Both the position numbers and the translations under genes were made by a program. From the NCBI RefSeq assembly GCF_011440395.1, contig NZ_JAAOIX010000015.1, positions 1 to 55,518 of the forward strand: a stretch of DNA of 55,518 bases, given 5' to 3'. Position 1 is the first letter of the stretch; every line of letters starts with the position of its first letter. The notes under the pieces are model-generated. The model searched no databases. It was not told where the DNA came from and saw nothing but the letters and a program-made list of their open reading frames with translations. Below, in pieces: positions 47,042 through 55,518 of this stretch. Source of the stretch: Pseudomaricurvus alcaniphilus. GTDB taxonomy: Bacteria; Pseudomonadota; Gammaproteobacteria; Pseudomonadales; Cellvibrionaceae.

Positions 47042-49375
47042 CTACCGGGGGTATCTTGCGGTTAAGGCGACGCCCACCAGCCGGTCAGGCCCGGCGATAA
47101 AGGTCGGCAAACCGAAGCTGTCGCCGGTATTGCCGGCGTCCAGCAGGTAGTCCTTGTCTGCGAGATTCTTGCCGTAGAGCTCTACAACGTAGTGACCTGC
47201 CTTCGACTCATAGCGCAACGACAAATCCCAGATGCCATAGCCCGGCTGCGCCTCGTCCTGGGTATCATCAAACGCCTGCAGGTTTGGGCGGTCGTTGTCG
47301 TCGTCAAAGAATATTGCTGACTTGTAGCTGTAAGACGGGGTGATGGAGAACCGCCCGGCTTCGGTCGGGAAGCTCAGGGTCACACCGATGGCCGCGCTGT
47401 GATCCGGGCTCAGGCGGAACTTGTGCCCGGCAAACTGCTGTTGGTTGCCGGAGTCATCGCGGCTGTCGAAGCGGCCGTAGTTGTAGCCGTAACTGAAAAA
47501 GGCCCGCAGATTTTCCAGCGGTTCGGCATCAATGAACAATTCCAGGCCGTGAGCCGTGGCCGACCCCGCGTTCAGTACGACCACTGCCGCTGCGCCGGGC
47601 GCAAACAGGGTGGTTTGGAAGTTGCTGTACTCGTAGTAGTAGACCGAAGCGCTGATATTGATGCGGTTATCCATCAGGGCGTAAAAGCCGCCGACTTCGT
47701 AAGAGTCCACTTCCTCGGCGTCGAGGGTTTCGGCTTTTACAAACTCCTCACCCCCGGGGGTGTTAAAGGCGATGACCTCCGGGCGGCGGCCCCGTGAGTA
47801 GCTCGCCCAGAGATTAAGGTCGGCACTGAATTGATAAGACGCCACGGTACGCCAGGACCAACCCGCAAAGTTATCGCTGGCGCTGACCAGCTCACCGCCC
47901 GGCGAAGCGGCGATAAACAGGGTGTTACCCGGATCGTGTGGGATCAGGGCGGGGCCGGGCAGCGGGCTACCCAGGCTGCGGCCGTAGTAGGACGTTTTTT
48001 TGTCGTCCCGGGTCCAGCGCATGCCGGCGGTCAGTTCCAGCTGTTCGCTGACGCGCCAGGTAATATCGCCAAACAGGTCGAGGGATTTGGTGTCGCTGCG
48101 GTTGGCGAACTCTTCCTCATACAGCTCACCAGCAGGCGGGTTGCCCGGTTCGCTACCCCGGCCCGTAGCGAGAAACTCCAGGAAGAAGGGCAGGCCCTGG
48201 CCCTTGTCTGTCGCCAACGGGACGTACTGCTCGCCCTCTTCTGCCAGGTAGTTGGCACCGAAAAACGCCGAAATTTGGCCGTCGCCGTCATAGTTGAAGC
48301 GGATCTCCTGGCTGAACTGCTCGCCCCTGGCCAGCTCCGAGGCAACCAGAATGTCGAAATGAGAGCCGTCGCCATCGAATACCTCGTCCGCCTCAAATTC
48401 GCGCCAGCCCGAGATAGAGGTGAACGACCAGTGGTCATTGATATCCCACTCCAGAATGCCGGTCAGACTGTCGAGTTCACGCACCAGCCCCAACTCAGCG
48501 CCGTTGCGATAGCCGCCAAAACTTGCCAGGGCCGTGCCGCTGAAATGGCCGGTATCGCCGCCCGGCGGTGCAAAGCGGTTGTTTTTAAAGGCGGTGCCGG
48601 GTGCTGTGTCTCGCTGGTGGTTGGCAATCAGGTCAAGACCCAGCGTATCCATCAGGTCGGCGCGCAGGGAGAGGCGGTAGGCGCGCACCTCCGCGCCGTT
48701 ATAACCTTCGCCACCGAGCAGGTTTTCCACGTAGGGGTCGCGCCCCTTATCGACCCACGCAATGCGTGCGGCCAGCCGTTCGTCAATAAGGGCACCACCG
48801 AGATGGCCGCTGACTTCCCGGTACCTGCTGTTGCGCACACTCTCGCCATAGCCAAGCTGTATCTGCGCCTCAGGTTCGTAGTCGGCCTTGCGCTGAATGA
48901 CATTGATGGCGCCGATCAGTGCGGCGCGACCAAACAACGTGCTCTGCGGACCTTTCACCACCTCGACCCGCTCCAGGTCGTGCAACTCAAAAAATGAGCC
49001 CCGTGAGCGGGAGGAAGAAACCCCGTCCTGAAACACCGCGATGCGCGGCTCGATGTGCGACTCGCCACTGTCGGAGGTAATGCCGCGAATCACAAAGGCG
49101 GGGTTGTTGGCACTTTGCTCCTGCACCTCCAGGCCCGGAATAAAACCGGCCAGCTCATCAAACTGCTGTATGTTGAGTTCAGCCAGCCGGTCGCCACTCA
49201 TCGCATTGATATTGATGGGCACGTCTTGCAGTGACTGCTCCCGCTTCTGGGCGGTGACAACCACCTCTTCAATCTGCGCTTGCAGGGGCAGTGCGGTGAT
49301 GGCCAACAGTGCGGCAGTGCCGCAACCATACGCGTTCTTGTGCAATGCCGTGCTAATGCTTGCAGAACTCATCAT
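47042..49375 (-). CDS. TonB-dependent outer-membrane receptor
   Basis: 777 aa. Signal peptide to about 33, a TonB box-like stretch EEVVVTAQKREQSL, plug domain with VVKGPQSTLFGR, then ~22 beta strands. It resembles the TonB receptors of sphingomonads and marine gammaproteobacteria for sugars, lipids or aromatic compounds rather than the siderophore classes. The ligand is not evident; it ends ARYPR instead of the usual terminal Phe. Confidence 0.9.
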   Translation of the reverse strand: MMSSASISTALHKNAYGCGTAALLAITALPLQAQIEEVVVTAQKREQSLQDVPININAMSGDRLAELNIQQFDELAGFIPGLEVQEQSANNPAFVIRGITSDSGESHIEPRIAVFQDGVSSSRSRGSFFELHDLERVEVVKGPQSTLFGRAALIGAINVIQRKADYEPEAQIQLGYGESVRNSRYREVSGHLGGALIDERLAARIAWVDKGRDPYVENLLGGEGYNGAEVRAYRLSLRADLMDTLGLDLIANHQRDTAPGTAFKNNRFAPPGGDTGHFSGTALASFGGYRNGAELGLVRELDSLTGILEWDINDHWSFTSISGWREFEADEVFDGDGSHFDILVASELARGEQFSQEIRFNYDGDGQISAFFGANYLAEEGEQYVPLATDKGQGLPFFLEFLATGRGSEPGNPPAGELYEEEFANRSDTKSLDLFGDITWRVSEQLELTAGMRWTRDDKKTSYYGRSLGSPLPGPALIPHDPGNTLFIAASPGGELVSASDNFAGWSWRTVASYQFSADLNLWASYSRGRRPEVIAFNTPGGEEFVKAETLDAEEVDSYEVGGFYALMDNRINISASVYYYEYSNFQTTLFAPGAAAVVVLNAGSATAHGLELFIDAEPLENLRAFFSYGYNYGRFDSRDDSGNQQQFAGHKFRLSPDHSAAIGVTLSFPTEAGRFSITPSYSYKSAIFFDDDNDRPNLQAFDDTQDEAQPGYGIWDLSLRYESKAGHYVVELYGKNLADKDYLLDAGNTGDSFGLPTFIAGPDRLVGVALTARYPR

Positions 49376-49447
49376 AGCCGGGATACCCCGTAGTTATGAT
49401 GTAACTTTACTGCTGGCTTGTGTTTGCTGTCCAGCCGGAATATTTCT

Positions 49448-50398
49448 TCAGAGAGAAGACGATAGCGCTGGCAGCAGACTCAACATCAGGGTGACGCTGA
49501 AAAAAGCCAGCACAGTCGTGAGCAGCAAAATGCTGGAACACCAGCGCTGATGACCGTATTGCCCGCCGATAATCGGATACATACTGAACATTGGCGCGGC
49601 GGTGAAAATAATGGCCGCCTGTTTCAGCTGCGGATCCATTCCCGGAAACAGAAAGATCACCAGCGCCAGTGCCAGCAGCGGCTGGAATACCAGTTTCGCG
49701 CCACTGATCAGCAGGGCATCCCTGGCCCCAACTGCGAATTTCGATCCTGCCAATGAACCGCCGATAACGACCAGTGCCACCGGCGCTGCGGATGCCGCCA
49801 ACAGCCCCATCCCTTTGTCTATAAAGTCCGGCACAGGGACTGAAGCCAGAGCGGCGACAATGCCGGCAGCCACCGCGATAAGGATCGGGCTCTTAAACAG
49901 CCGATTGCTGACGGTGACAAGCAGTTTTTTGTAGTTGGTACCCTGTTCATCGGTGGTTTCCAAAAGCGCAAACGCAAGCGGAAACAACAGAATGTTCTCG
50001 ACCAGCAGACACATAACAAAGGCCTGGGCAGGAGCCTGCTCAAAGTACTGCAACAGCACCGGGAATCCGATAAACGCAGAATTGGGAAAAGCGCCGCCCA
50101 GTGATTTAAGCCCGGCCAGGCGGGTACTGTCTCGCAACAAATAGCGACTCACCAGGAAGACCAGCAAGAACGAACCCAATAAGCCGATGCCATACACCAG
50201 CATGTAATCGACATCGACAATCCGGGCCAGGTCGATCTGCGATATCTTCTGGAAGATCAGCAGTGGCAGCGCAAGGAACAGGACATAAGCGCTCATCCCG
50301 GGCAGAGCCTCTTTCGGGACGATGCCGTACCTTACCACCAGAAAGCCCAAAAGAATCACAAGAAAGATGGGCGCGGTAGTACCTAACATGGTCAACAT
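49448..50398 (-). CDS. AEC-family transporter (auxin efflux carrier/malate permease type)
   Basis: About 316 aa from ATG 50398 (ATG 50389 also possible). Ten hydrophobic segments in two repeats; FPNSAFIGFPVLLQYF is the family's central motif. Inner-membrane carrier for organic anions. Same direction as the TonB receptor, 72 bp upstream of it, so it may serve the same compound. Confidence 0.82.
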   Translation of the reverse strand: MLTMLGTTAPIFLVILLGFLVVRYGIVPKEALPGMSAYVLFLALPLLIFQKISQIDLARIVDVDYMLVYGIGLLGSFLLVFLVSRYLLRDSTRLAGLKSLGGAFPNSAFIGFPVLLQYFEQAPAQAFVMCLLVENILLFPLAFALLETTDEQGTNYKKLLVTVSNRLFKSPILIAVAAGIVAALASVPVPDFIDKGMGLLAASAAPVALVVIGGSLAGSKFAVGARDALLISGAKLVFQPLLALALVIFLFPGMDPQLKQAAIIFTAAPMFSMYPIIGGQYGHQRWCSSILLLTTVLAFFSVTLMLSLLPALSSSL

Positions 50399-50581
50399 AG
50401 ACAAACAATGATGCATCCTGGTTTTGCGAAGCCCGCGTTGAGCTCCACAGCAAATAACGACGATACCCGCGCAATGGCCGGGAATCAACCAGGGATGCAA
50501 TCAGCTCAAAGCCGGAGCGCAGGCCAAGCACATATTGCTGTTTCGCGACGGATTGCTTCAGGACCACCAGCTCGGACCCGG

Positions 50582-50815
50582 CTAAAGGTCTATAGCCATC
50601 GCCGGGCGCACAGTAATATGCTCCTGATTAATTTCAACCGGCTGTTCGAGTACATATTCACCCGCTCTGGCAATATGAACAGGATCGCCAAACACCTTGC
50701 GACCGACCAGCCACAGGTCCATACCTTCGGCGCCAATTACCTAAGCAATGGCGCGACCAATAGCAATGGACACACCGGTCACGAATGCCGCTTTACCTCG
50801 AAAAAATTCGCTCAC
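50582..50815 (-). pseudogene. Short-chain dehydrogenase remnant (internal deletion, stop codon)
   Basis: GTG 50815 starts SEFFRGKAAFVTGVSIAIGR, an SDR N-terminus with a modified glycine motif. A TAG/TAA-type stop follows after GRAIA. The sequence then goes to YVLEQPVEINQEHITVRP, which looks like the last ~25 residues of an SDR. The central two-thirds, including the catalytic Tyr-Lys, are missing. It follows the SnoaL-like gene directly and points to a larger former operon. Confidence 0.65.
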
Positions 50816-50819
50816 AAGT

Positions 50820-51341
50820 TCAGACCCTGGTTTGCGTAAACAGGGGGTGCTGTGGACTCAATCCATCGGCAAAGAAAGCCGCTCCCCCGGTATCGGTAGC
50901 GGGAAATCTGTGTGCACCGTTCAGCAAGAACGTCAGTTTGGACATGCGCCACACGTCGCTGCGCTTGCAAAATTGCACCTGGTAACGCCCAAACATCAAT
51001 TCGTCCTGGGTACCCGGTGAATTGTCGCCAATGCGCAAGTACATGATCGCACCGACTTCAGCGCTGCCGTTGTCAGCCTGTACGGATAACCGTGGAATAC
51101 CGAACAGGTGCAGCCTGCGCTGGTAACCACTCTCCAGGGCAGTTACCCAGGGTATATATTGATCCCGTGACCCCGACCACATGCCAAAATCAAATTCCGC
51201 CTCTGGCCAGAACAGGTCTTCCAGGCCACTCCAGTTCATCCAGTCTACGGCGCAGGTATAGCTTTCCAGCAACTGCCGACAAGCCTGCTGATCCAGCAGG
51301 CCGCGCAACTGGACCCGCTCCGCGTTATCGATCTCTTTCAT
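50820..51341 (-). CDS. SnoaL/NTF2-like protein (ring-hydroxylation small-subunit fold)
   Basis: 173 aa, ATG 51341. N-terminal helix-rich start with YTCAVDWMNWSGLEDLFWPEAEFDFG followed by antiparallel strands, as in SnoaL-4 / scytalone-dehydratase-like proteins. Members are isomerases, dehydratases or small subunits for aromatic and steroid substrates. The residues D33 and W36 lie where a pocket acid is common. Specific activity unknown. Confidence 0.7.
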   Translation of the reverse strand: MKEIDNAERVQLRGLLDQQACRQLLESYTCAVDWMNWSGLEDLFWPEAEFDFGMWSGSRDQYIPWVTALESGYQRRLHLFGIPRLSVQADNGSAEVGAIMYLRIGDNSPGTQDELMFGRYQVQFCKRSDVWRMSKLTFLLNGAHRFPATDTGGAAFFADGLSPQHPLFTQTRV

Positions 51342-51481
51342 TATTGAATTCCAGCGTGGTTATCTATTCCGACCTCCAGCAAGACTACCGGCCCACACAA
51401 AAAAGTCAATCATGATTGCTTTGTATTTTCCTGTGACGTATTCTTGTGATACCTACAACCACCAATAAAGAACCTACAACA

Positions 51482-52240
51482 ATGAACAAGCTCGACAAAA
51501 AAGTGGTCATGATTACCGGCGCCGCCGACGGCATAGGAGCAGCGGCAGGCCGTGCCCTGGCGCTAGCCGGCGCAACCATCGTCGCCACAGACATCAATCT
51601 CGATGGCGCCAAGGCGCTGGCAGCATCGCTGGGCAACAACGCCATCGCCATGAGCCTGGATGTGTGTGACGAAAACGCCTGGCAGTCGGTCATCAATAAG
51701 GTAATGCAAGATTTCGGCAAGCTGGACATCCTCGTCAATAATGCCGGTGGCGCCGGCGCCGGCACCATAGAGGATATCTCTATAGCCGATTACAGAAACG
51801 CCATGAGGCTGAACGCCGACAGTGTGTTCATCGGCTCCAAGCTCGCCATCGAGGTCATGAAAGGCACCGGCGGGAACATTATCAATGTGGCATCTATTCA
51901 CGGCATTCGCGCCGCCGCCCACGCTGCGTCCTATACCGCGGCCAAGGGCGCCGTACGCCTGCTAACCAAATCCGTCGCCCTGCACTGTGCGCAACACGGA
52001 TACAACATTCGCTGTAACTCAATCCACCCGGGTTACGTATTGACCACGCAGATGCTGGACTGGCTCGACAAGCAGGAAGACCCCGCTGCCGCGCGGGAAC
52101 AACTGGTGGCCCTGCATCCGATCGGCTATCTTGCCGAGCCCGAGGACATTGCCAATGGTATCCTGTTTCTTGCCAGCGAAGATTCGCGCTTTATGACCGG
52201 CAGTGAGCTGGTAATGGATGGTGGATTTGAGCTGGTTTGA
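51482..52240 (+). CDS. Short-chain dehydrogenase/reductase (classical SDR)
   Basis: 252 aa from ATG 51482; a GTG at 51446 would add 12 residues. NAD-binding TGAADGIG (12-19), NNAG (86-89), catalytic Ser138, Tyr151 and Lys155 (YTAAK), and PGYVLT after the active site. Asp37 (VATDIN) suggests NAD rather than NADP. Divergent from the SnoaL-like gene across a ~140-bp gap, presumably the shared control region. Confidence 0.92.
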   Translation: MNKLDKKVVMITGAADGIGAAAGRALALAGATIVATDINLDGAKALAASLGNNAIAMSLDVCDENAWQSVINKVMQDFGKLDILVNNAGGAGAGTIEDISIADYRNAMRLNADSVFIGSKLAIEVMKGTGGNIINVASIHGIRAAAHAASYTAAKGAVRLLTKSVALHCAQHGYNIRCNSIHPGYVLTTQMLDWLDKQEDPAAAREQLVALHPIGYLAEPEDIANGILFLASEDSRFMTGSELVMDGGFELV

Positions 52241-52306
52241 CTGCACTGTCGGTTAAAACTTCAGCACAAGCGGCGCGCTGGCTGCACGCCGCCTGGCTGC
52301 AAAAGA

Positions 52307-53470
52307 TCAGCGCCAGCGCTCTTCCAGCGCATCGTTAAAGGCGATGTACTCCGCGAAGTCCCTGCCAATTCCCGCTTCACTCAAACCAAATTGTTGCAGC
52401 GAGTAGACGTGCTTGCCGTACTTGTTCTGCGAGTTGTGCTTGTCCCAGTCCAGCATGCGCCCCAGTGAGGCGTCACTGAGCGGCTCACCGGCGCACTGAT
52501 ACATCTGGCGCAACGTTCTTTCCGGTGCGCGAACCAATGGCAAAAAGGGCACATCCAGGAAGCGATCAGCGGCCTGGGTGGCACGCCAGTCCAGATGTGC
52601 CTGGGTAGATTTTTTCAGCCCCTCGACATAGGCAACCGGATCCGGCAGGCGTTCAGTAAACGGCTGGTAAAAACATTCCAGCAGACGCAGGCCGGAACCC
52701 ACCGTATCCAACGGGGTGCGGTGGGTCATCAGCAAGCAAGCATCCGGGAAGATGTCGAGCAACAGATGTTCCAGCCCGCTGTAGAGGGGGCTTTTCAAAA
52801 TCCAGCGTTTGCCCGGATCCGCCAGCCCCTGCCACTGCAGATATTTGAGGGCTTTAAGCAACATGTCGAACTGGGCTTTGACGCCGACCTCGGGCAACCA
52901 GGCGAGATAACTGTCCAGCGGTGCCCAGCCGTACCACACGGGTGTGATCAGGCTGTGCTCCAGAATATTGCTCTCCTCTTCCGGCTCGTGGGTCTCGAAA
53001 CTGTGTCCACACTTGGTTAGCGGCGATCTGGCATCAAACCAGCGAGTGTATTGGTCGGCGTCATCAATGCGCGCCTGGGGAGACTCCGACCGATCGCCAC
53101 TGATCAGTGATGGATTGAGCGCTTTCCAATAAGTGAGGTAATTGAAATCACCAGACGCGGCCAGCAGCTTTTGCGTCTTGGTCGATCCGGTGCGAGCCAT
53201 GCCGCAGATAAATATGGGGCGATCAATTTTCTGCTCTTCAATCTCCGGGTGCGCCTGAAAATCCCGCGCCATTCGCAGACGGTTTTTCAACACCCGCAGC
53301 AGGCGCTCCTGCAGCATAAGCGCCCCCTCCTCGTGCGGTTGCCCGTCGACATTGTAGGACTCAACCAGCTTGCTTAACGCCGGCAAAACAGCGGAATCAT
53401 CAATATCGATTCCCGTCTCGGCACGAGCTGCCTGCAACATCTGTACAGCGGTTAGCGGTAAATCAGCCAT
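52307..53470 (-). CDS. Sulfotransferase-fold protein
   Basis: 387 aa. A P-loop-like phosphosulfate motif FICGMARTGSTKTQKLL lies at ~86-102 (family form GLPRTGTT). The second binding segment is in WILKSPLYSGLEHLLLDIFPDACLLMTHRTP. Such proteins transfer sulfate from PAPS to hydroxyl groups; several bacterial members near steroid or aromatic genes have no shown activity. Its ATG lies inside the end of the DapB-like gene (8-bp overlap), so they are coupled. Confidence 0.82.
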   Translation of the reverse strand: MADLPLTAVQMLQAARAETGIDIDDSAVLPALSKLVESYNVDGQPHEEGALMLQERLLRVLKNRLRMARDFQAHPEIEEQKIDRPIFICGMARTGSTKTQKLLAASGDFNYLTYWKALNPSLISGDRSESPQARIDDADQYTRWFDARSPLTKCGHSFETHEPEEESNILEHSLITPVWYGWAPLDSYLAWLPEVGVKAQFDMLLKALKYLQWQGLADPGKRWILKSPLYSGLEHLLLDIFPDACLLMTHRTPLDTVGSGLRLLECFYQPFTERLPDPVAYVEGLKKSTQAHLDWRATQAADRFLDVPFLPLVRAPERTLRQMYQCAGEPLSDASLGRMLDWDKHNSQNKYGKHVYSLQQFGLSEAGIGRDFAEYIAFNDALEERWR

Positions 53471-54479
53471 TTTTATTCACTCCTGCAATACATTGCGGCC
53501 GAATTGGGCCAAGCTTGGAAATCACCTGGATGCCGGGCTCGGCCTGCAGCACATCCGGAATTCGGTTGACCATGCACGCCGAGGAACTGTGCAGGGAATC
53601 CGTGCGATCGACGCGGATCTTGGTGGCGGGTCGACCCAGCACCTCCCAGACCATGTGCTCGGTCTCACCCGGGCGCAACACTCGCAACTCGTTTATTGAC
53701 AGCGCATTGATACCCTCACGGGTGGTAACACGAGTAGTGATACGGGTACCCAAACAGATACCGGGCTCAATATCCCTGCCCAGGGCATGGCTGAATACGG
53801 GTTTGTCGTCGAAAACCGGTTCGCGCTCCTCGACCACTTCAATGACCTCCAGCCCCAGCGCCCACAGCACCTGGTGTGGCACTGTCTTGTAAATACCCGC
53901 CAGCAACCCCTCGTTGCGCTGGGCGAATTCCTCGGGCGTAAAAGTGCCACCGCACACTTGCAACAATTCGAGTCCTGCGGCCTCACCGTTGGTCAGGGTT
54001 CGGTGCACCAGCCCCTCCAGCTGACTCGCGGTGCCGGCCGCGATCAGCCCGGACCAGATGCGTGATGAATCCCAGATTCCGGTACCGGTAAAGGTCACCC
54101 CGGCGTTTCTCGCCATACTATCCAGCTTATCCGCCAGCTCGGGTCTCGAGCCCCAGGGAAAATTGCTCTCTCCGCCGTGACAGATAATGTTGATACCGGC
54201 TCCGGTCAGGCGTTCATAGGCAGGCCAGTTGTAGTCCAGCCGGTCGCCGACCGAGTGAATGGCAATGTTGGCGCCGCTGGCCGAGTAATCGGCGGTGTCG
54301 CAATCCTCAACGATAATGCCAAGGGGGGCTGCCAGCCCGGCGAGGTCACCGAGATCGCGCCCGACTTTCGCGCCGGCGCGATTGTAAGCGGCGACAATTT
54401 CCCAGCCTTTGTCGACGATAATTCGCACCGCCTCCAGCGCGTACTGCCCCGTGCCATAAATGGCAATTTTCGGATTCAT
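53463..54479 (-). CDS. DapB-like NAD(P)-dependent dehydrogenase
   Basis: 338 aa, ATG 54479. Rossmann start IAIYGTGQYALEAVRI and AGxxxVTFTGTGIWDS as in the dihydrodipicolinate-reductase-like/2,4-diaminopentanoate-dehydrogenase group. Not a true DapB: longer, and without its HHxxKxDxPSGT catalytic box. It heads the coupled pair with the sulfotransferase-fold gene. Confidence 0.8.
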   Translation of the reverse strand: MNPKIAIYGTGQYALEAVRIIVDKGWEIVAAYNRAGAKVGRDLGDLAGLAAPLGIIVEDCDTADYSASGANIAIHSVGDRLDYNWPAYERLTGAGINIICHGGESNFPWGSRPELADKLDSMARNAGVTFTGTGIWDSSRIWSGLIAAGTASQLEGLVHRTLTNGEAAGLELLQVCGGTFTPEEFAQRNEGLLAGIYKTVPHQVLWALGLEVIEVVEEREPVFDDKPVFSHALGRDIEPGICLGTRITTRVTTREGINALSINELRVLRPGETEHMVWEVLGRPATKIRVDRTDSLHSSSACMVNRIPDVLQAEPGIQVISKLGPIRPQCIAGVNKNG

Positions 54480-54834
54480 AGTGATTTCTCTATAGTTATA
54501 TACGCATTTTTATGTGTGCTGTGCCGGCCTTCCCGCAAATGAAAAACCTGTTGGGCGCCGGCAACCTCAAGCTTGCCTTACCACAGCCGAAAACACAATA
54601 TAAAAACATTCAGGATTGCTTTTATTATAATCGGCCATTGCGGGCCTGTCGCAGGGGGATGGCGTCGGCGCACCCGCAGCTATTTGGGGGTAAGCTATTT
54701 GGGGGTAAGCTATTTGGGATTCAGTTCTTGCGGGGTGCGATCGGCAGCCGCAACACCTGGTCAGTGTGCGACACAGAGCCCTGAATGGGATGGCCGTGCC
54801 GGGGCTGCACGACGCTGAAGGGCCCAATCAGCTG
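54480..54834. promoter_or_regulatory. Intergenic region with promoter and 15-bp tandem repeat
   Basis: Holds the presumed promoter of the DapB-like gene (AT-rich stretch 54590-54625, TTATAAT in the - sense near 54625). A tandem repeat of TATTTGGGGGTAAGC (54681-54695, 54696-54710, partial 54711-54720) is also present. No RNA or ORF is convincing here. Confidence 0.5.
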
Positions 54835-55131
54835 TCAGGCAAACAACTCATTTATCTTTGCGATGACCTGCAGGTTTACCCGATCTTCGCCCAGGCAAAC
54901 GGTCGCACACAGACAGCATACGGTGGAGAAACGAAAACCACTTTCCCTGACCCGCACCCTGGCCTGGTCCGGCGCCGGTTGATAGTCGGCATCTATCCGA
55001 TAGGTCGGTTCCTGTGTATGCAGATGGTGATTGCCGTCGGGACGAGCCGTAATACTGCCGAAGCTGCCGGCAATGCACAAATCGTCACGATTGGCGTGAC
55101 TCAGTAATTCAAGAAGTTGGCTCAGTGACAT
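54835..55131 (-). CDS. Hypothetical protein, small (98 aa)
   Basis: ATG 55131 follows GGGAGA six bases upstream. Residues 1-25 form an amphipathic helix (LSQLLELLSHANRDDL), then His/Arg/Asp-rich strands and two Cys (VCCLCATVC). No family recognised. Intact and well started, so probably real. Confidence 0.55.
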   Translation of the reverse strand: MSLSQLLELLSHANRDDLCIAGSFGSITARPDGNHHLHTQEPTYRIDADYQPAPDQARVRVRESGFRFSTVCCLCATVCLGEDRVNLQVIAKINELFA

Positions 55132-55518
55132 AACTTATCTCCCAAGAGGAGTTTTTATGTCACTAGCATAGCCCCACCGGTGCCCACTGAGTATTGGACC
55201 TTGGTTTACTGTTTTTCCGACTTTAGTCTATAGGTCGTCCTAATTACGCCTATGAATAAGCCAGCTATCGGCGATAGCAAACATATACCCTGTAGGCCTT
55301 GGGACAGCAGCTTCGCTCCCGGCCTGACTCCAGGGACTTGCTTTCAAGACTCGCCGTGCCCAAAGCACTCGCTGCGCTCGCGGGGCAGGCTCAGGTTCCA
55401 TATATGGTCTCCTCCTCGTTTGCAAGGCCTCGTATCAGATGTAAAGTCAGGTTGCTTCCATATATCCGGCCTGTTTTAGGAGCTTGTTTGCTCTTGGCCC
55501 TGATGAAGTTTCGCGCGT
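55132..55518. other. Non-coding right end of window
   Basis: No credible gene. 55321-55359 holds one arm of the large palindromic element: GGCCTGACTCCAGGGACTTG followed by CTTTCAAGACTCGCCGTGC, which matches the right arm seen at 11430-11473 in inverted orientation. That shows the element is dispersed in this genome. Confidence 0.6.

Overview
The window looks like chromosomal DNA of a marine, free-living gammaproteobacterium, probably of the Cellvibrionales/Halieaceae/Spongiibacteraceae kind. That is an inference from GC-rich genes, RlmB, RNase R and CsdA of gammaproteobacterial type, a PhaF-like phasin, a TonB receptor and an unmobilised chromosomal integron; no marker gene fixes the taxon.

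Layout. (1) 1-6395: the attI-proximal end of a sedentary chromosomal integron. An intact IntI integrase (5409-6395, +) faces a cassette array read leftwards on the - strand. The array holds 11 attC-like sites and, strikingly, eight copies of one ~449-bp cassette (five in unbroken tandem), plus a lipoprotein cassette, a membrane-protein cassette and two copies of a small basic-protein cassette. (2) 6409-9119 (-): an arsenate detoxification pair, GAPDH plus ArsJ, and a DCC thiol-disulfide protein. (3) 9263-12233 (+): a secreted acidic protein, a heptanucleotide microsatellite, a HEAT-repeat membrane-anchored protein, then a 1-kb non-coding block with three large stem-loop elements at exact 330-bp spacing. 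(4) 12234-14740 (-): a translationally coupled aspartoacylase-like hydrolase and GCS2-type carboxylate-amine ligase. (5) 15228-19659 (+): CsdA/DeaD helicase with a long leader, then a DDAH-like guanidino hydrolase and an M20 carbamoylase. (6) 19835-28519 (-): truncated haemoglobin, RlmB, RNase R, ferredoxin plus ferredoxin-NADP reductase, and an mmsA/enoyl-CoA hydratase operon. (7) 28709-29530 (+): PhaF-like phasin with a long Lys/Ala/Pro tail.

(8) 29696-41250: an accessory island that starts at tRNA-Leu(CAG). The tRNA 3' end and its terminator are repeated in tandem, and once more 2.15 kb away, bracketing a HipB/HipA toxin-antitoxin pair. Beyond this lies a - strand locus for galactosides: exported GH2 beta-galactosidase, a DctPQM TRAP transporter, a decayed KDPGal aldolase (dgoA) and a cytochrome-c/aldose dehydrogenase fusion. 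A broken transposase ends the island.

(9) 41342-55518: DUF2914 protein, PBP7-type endopeptidase plus YheT-like hydrolase, a hybrid histidine kinase with an AhpD-like N-terminus, a TonB-dependent receptor, an AEC transporter, a broken SDR, a SnoaL-like protein, an SDR, a sulfotransferase-fold protein coupled to a DapB-like dehydrogenase, and a small hypothetical protein. This last block looks catabolic (uptake, sensing, oxidoreductases), but its substrate cannot be read from the sequence.

How the genes may work together: galactosides would be cut outside the cytoplasm by LacZ, the sugar oxidised by the aldose dehydrogenase, and the aldonate imported by the TRAP system. The broken dgoA suggests that the rest of the pathway lies elsewhere or is lost. 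The most unusual structure is the homogeneous integron array, whose repeated cassette shows both a small ORF and recurring RNA-like stem-loops.
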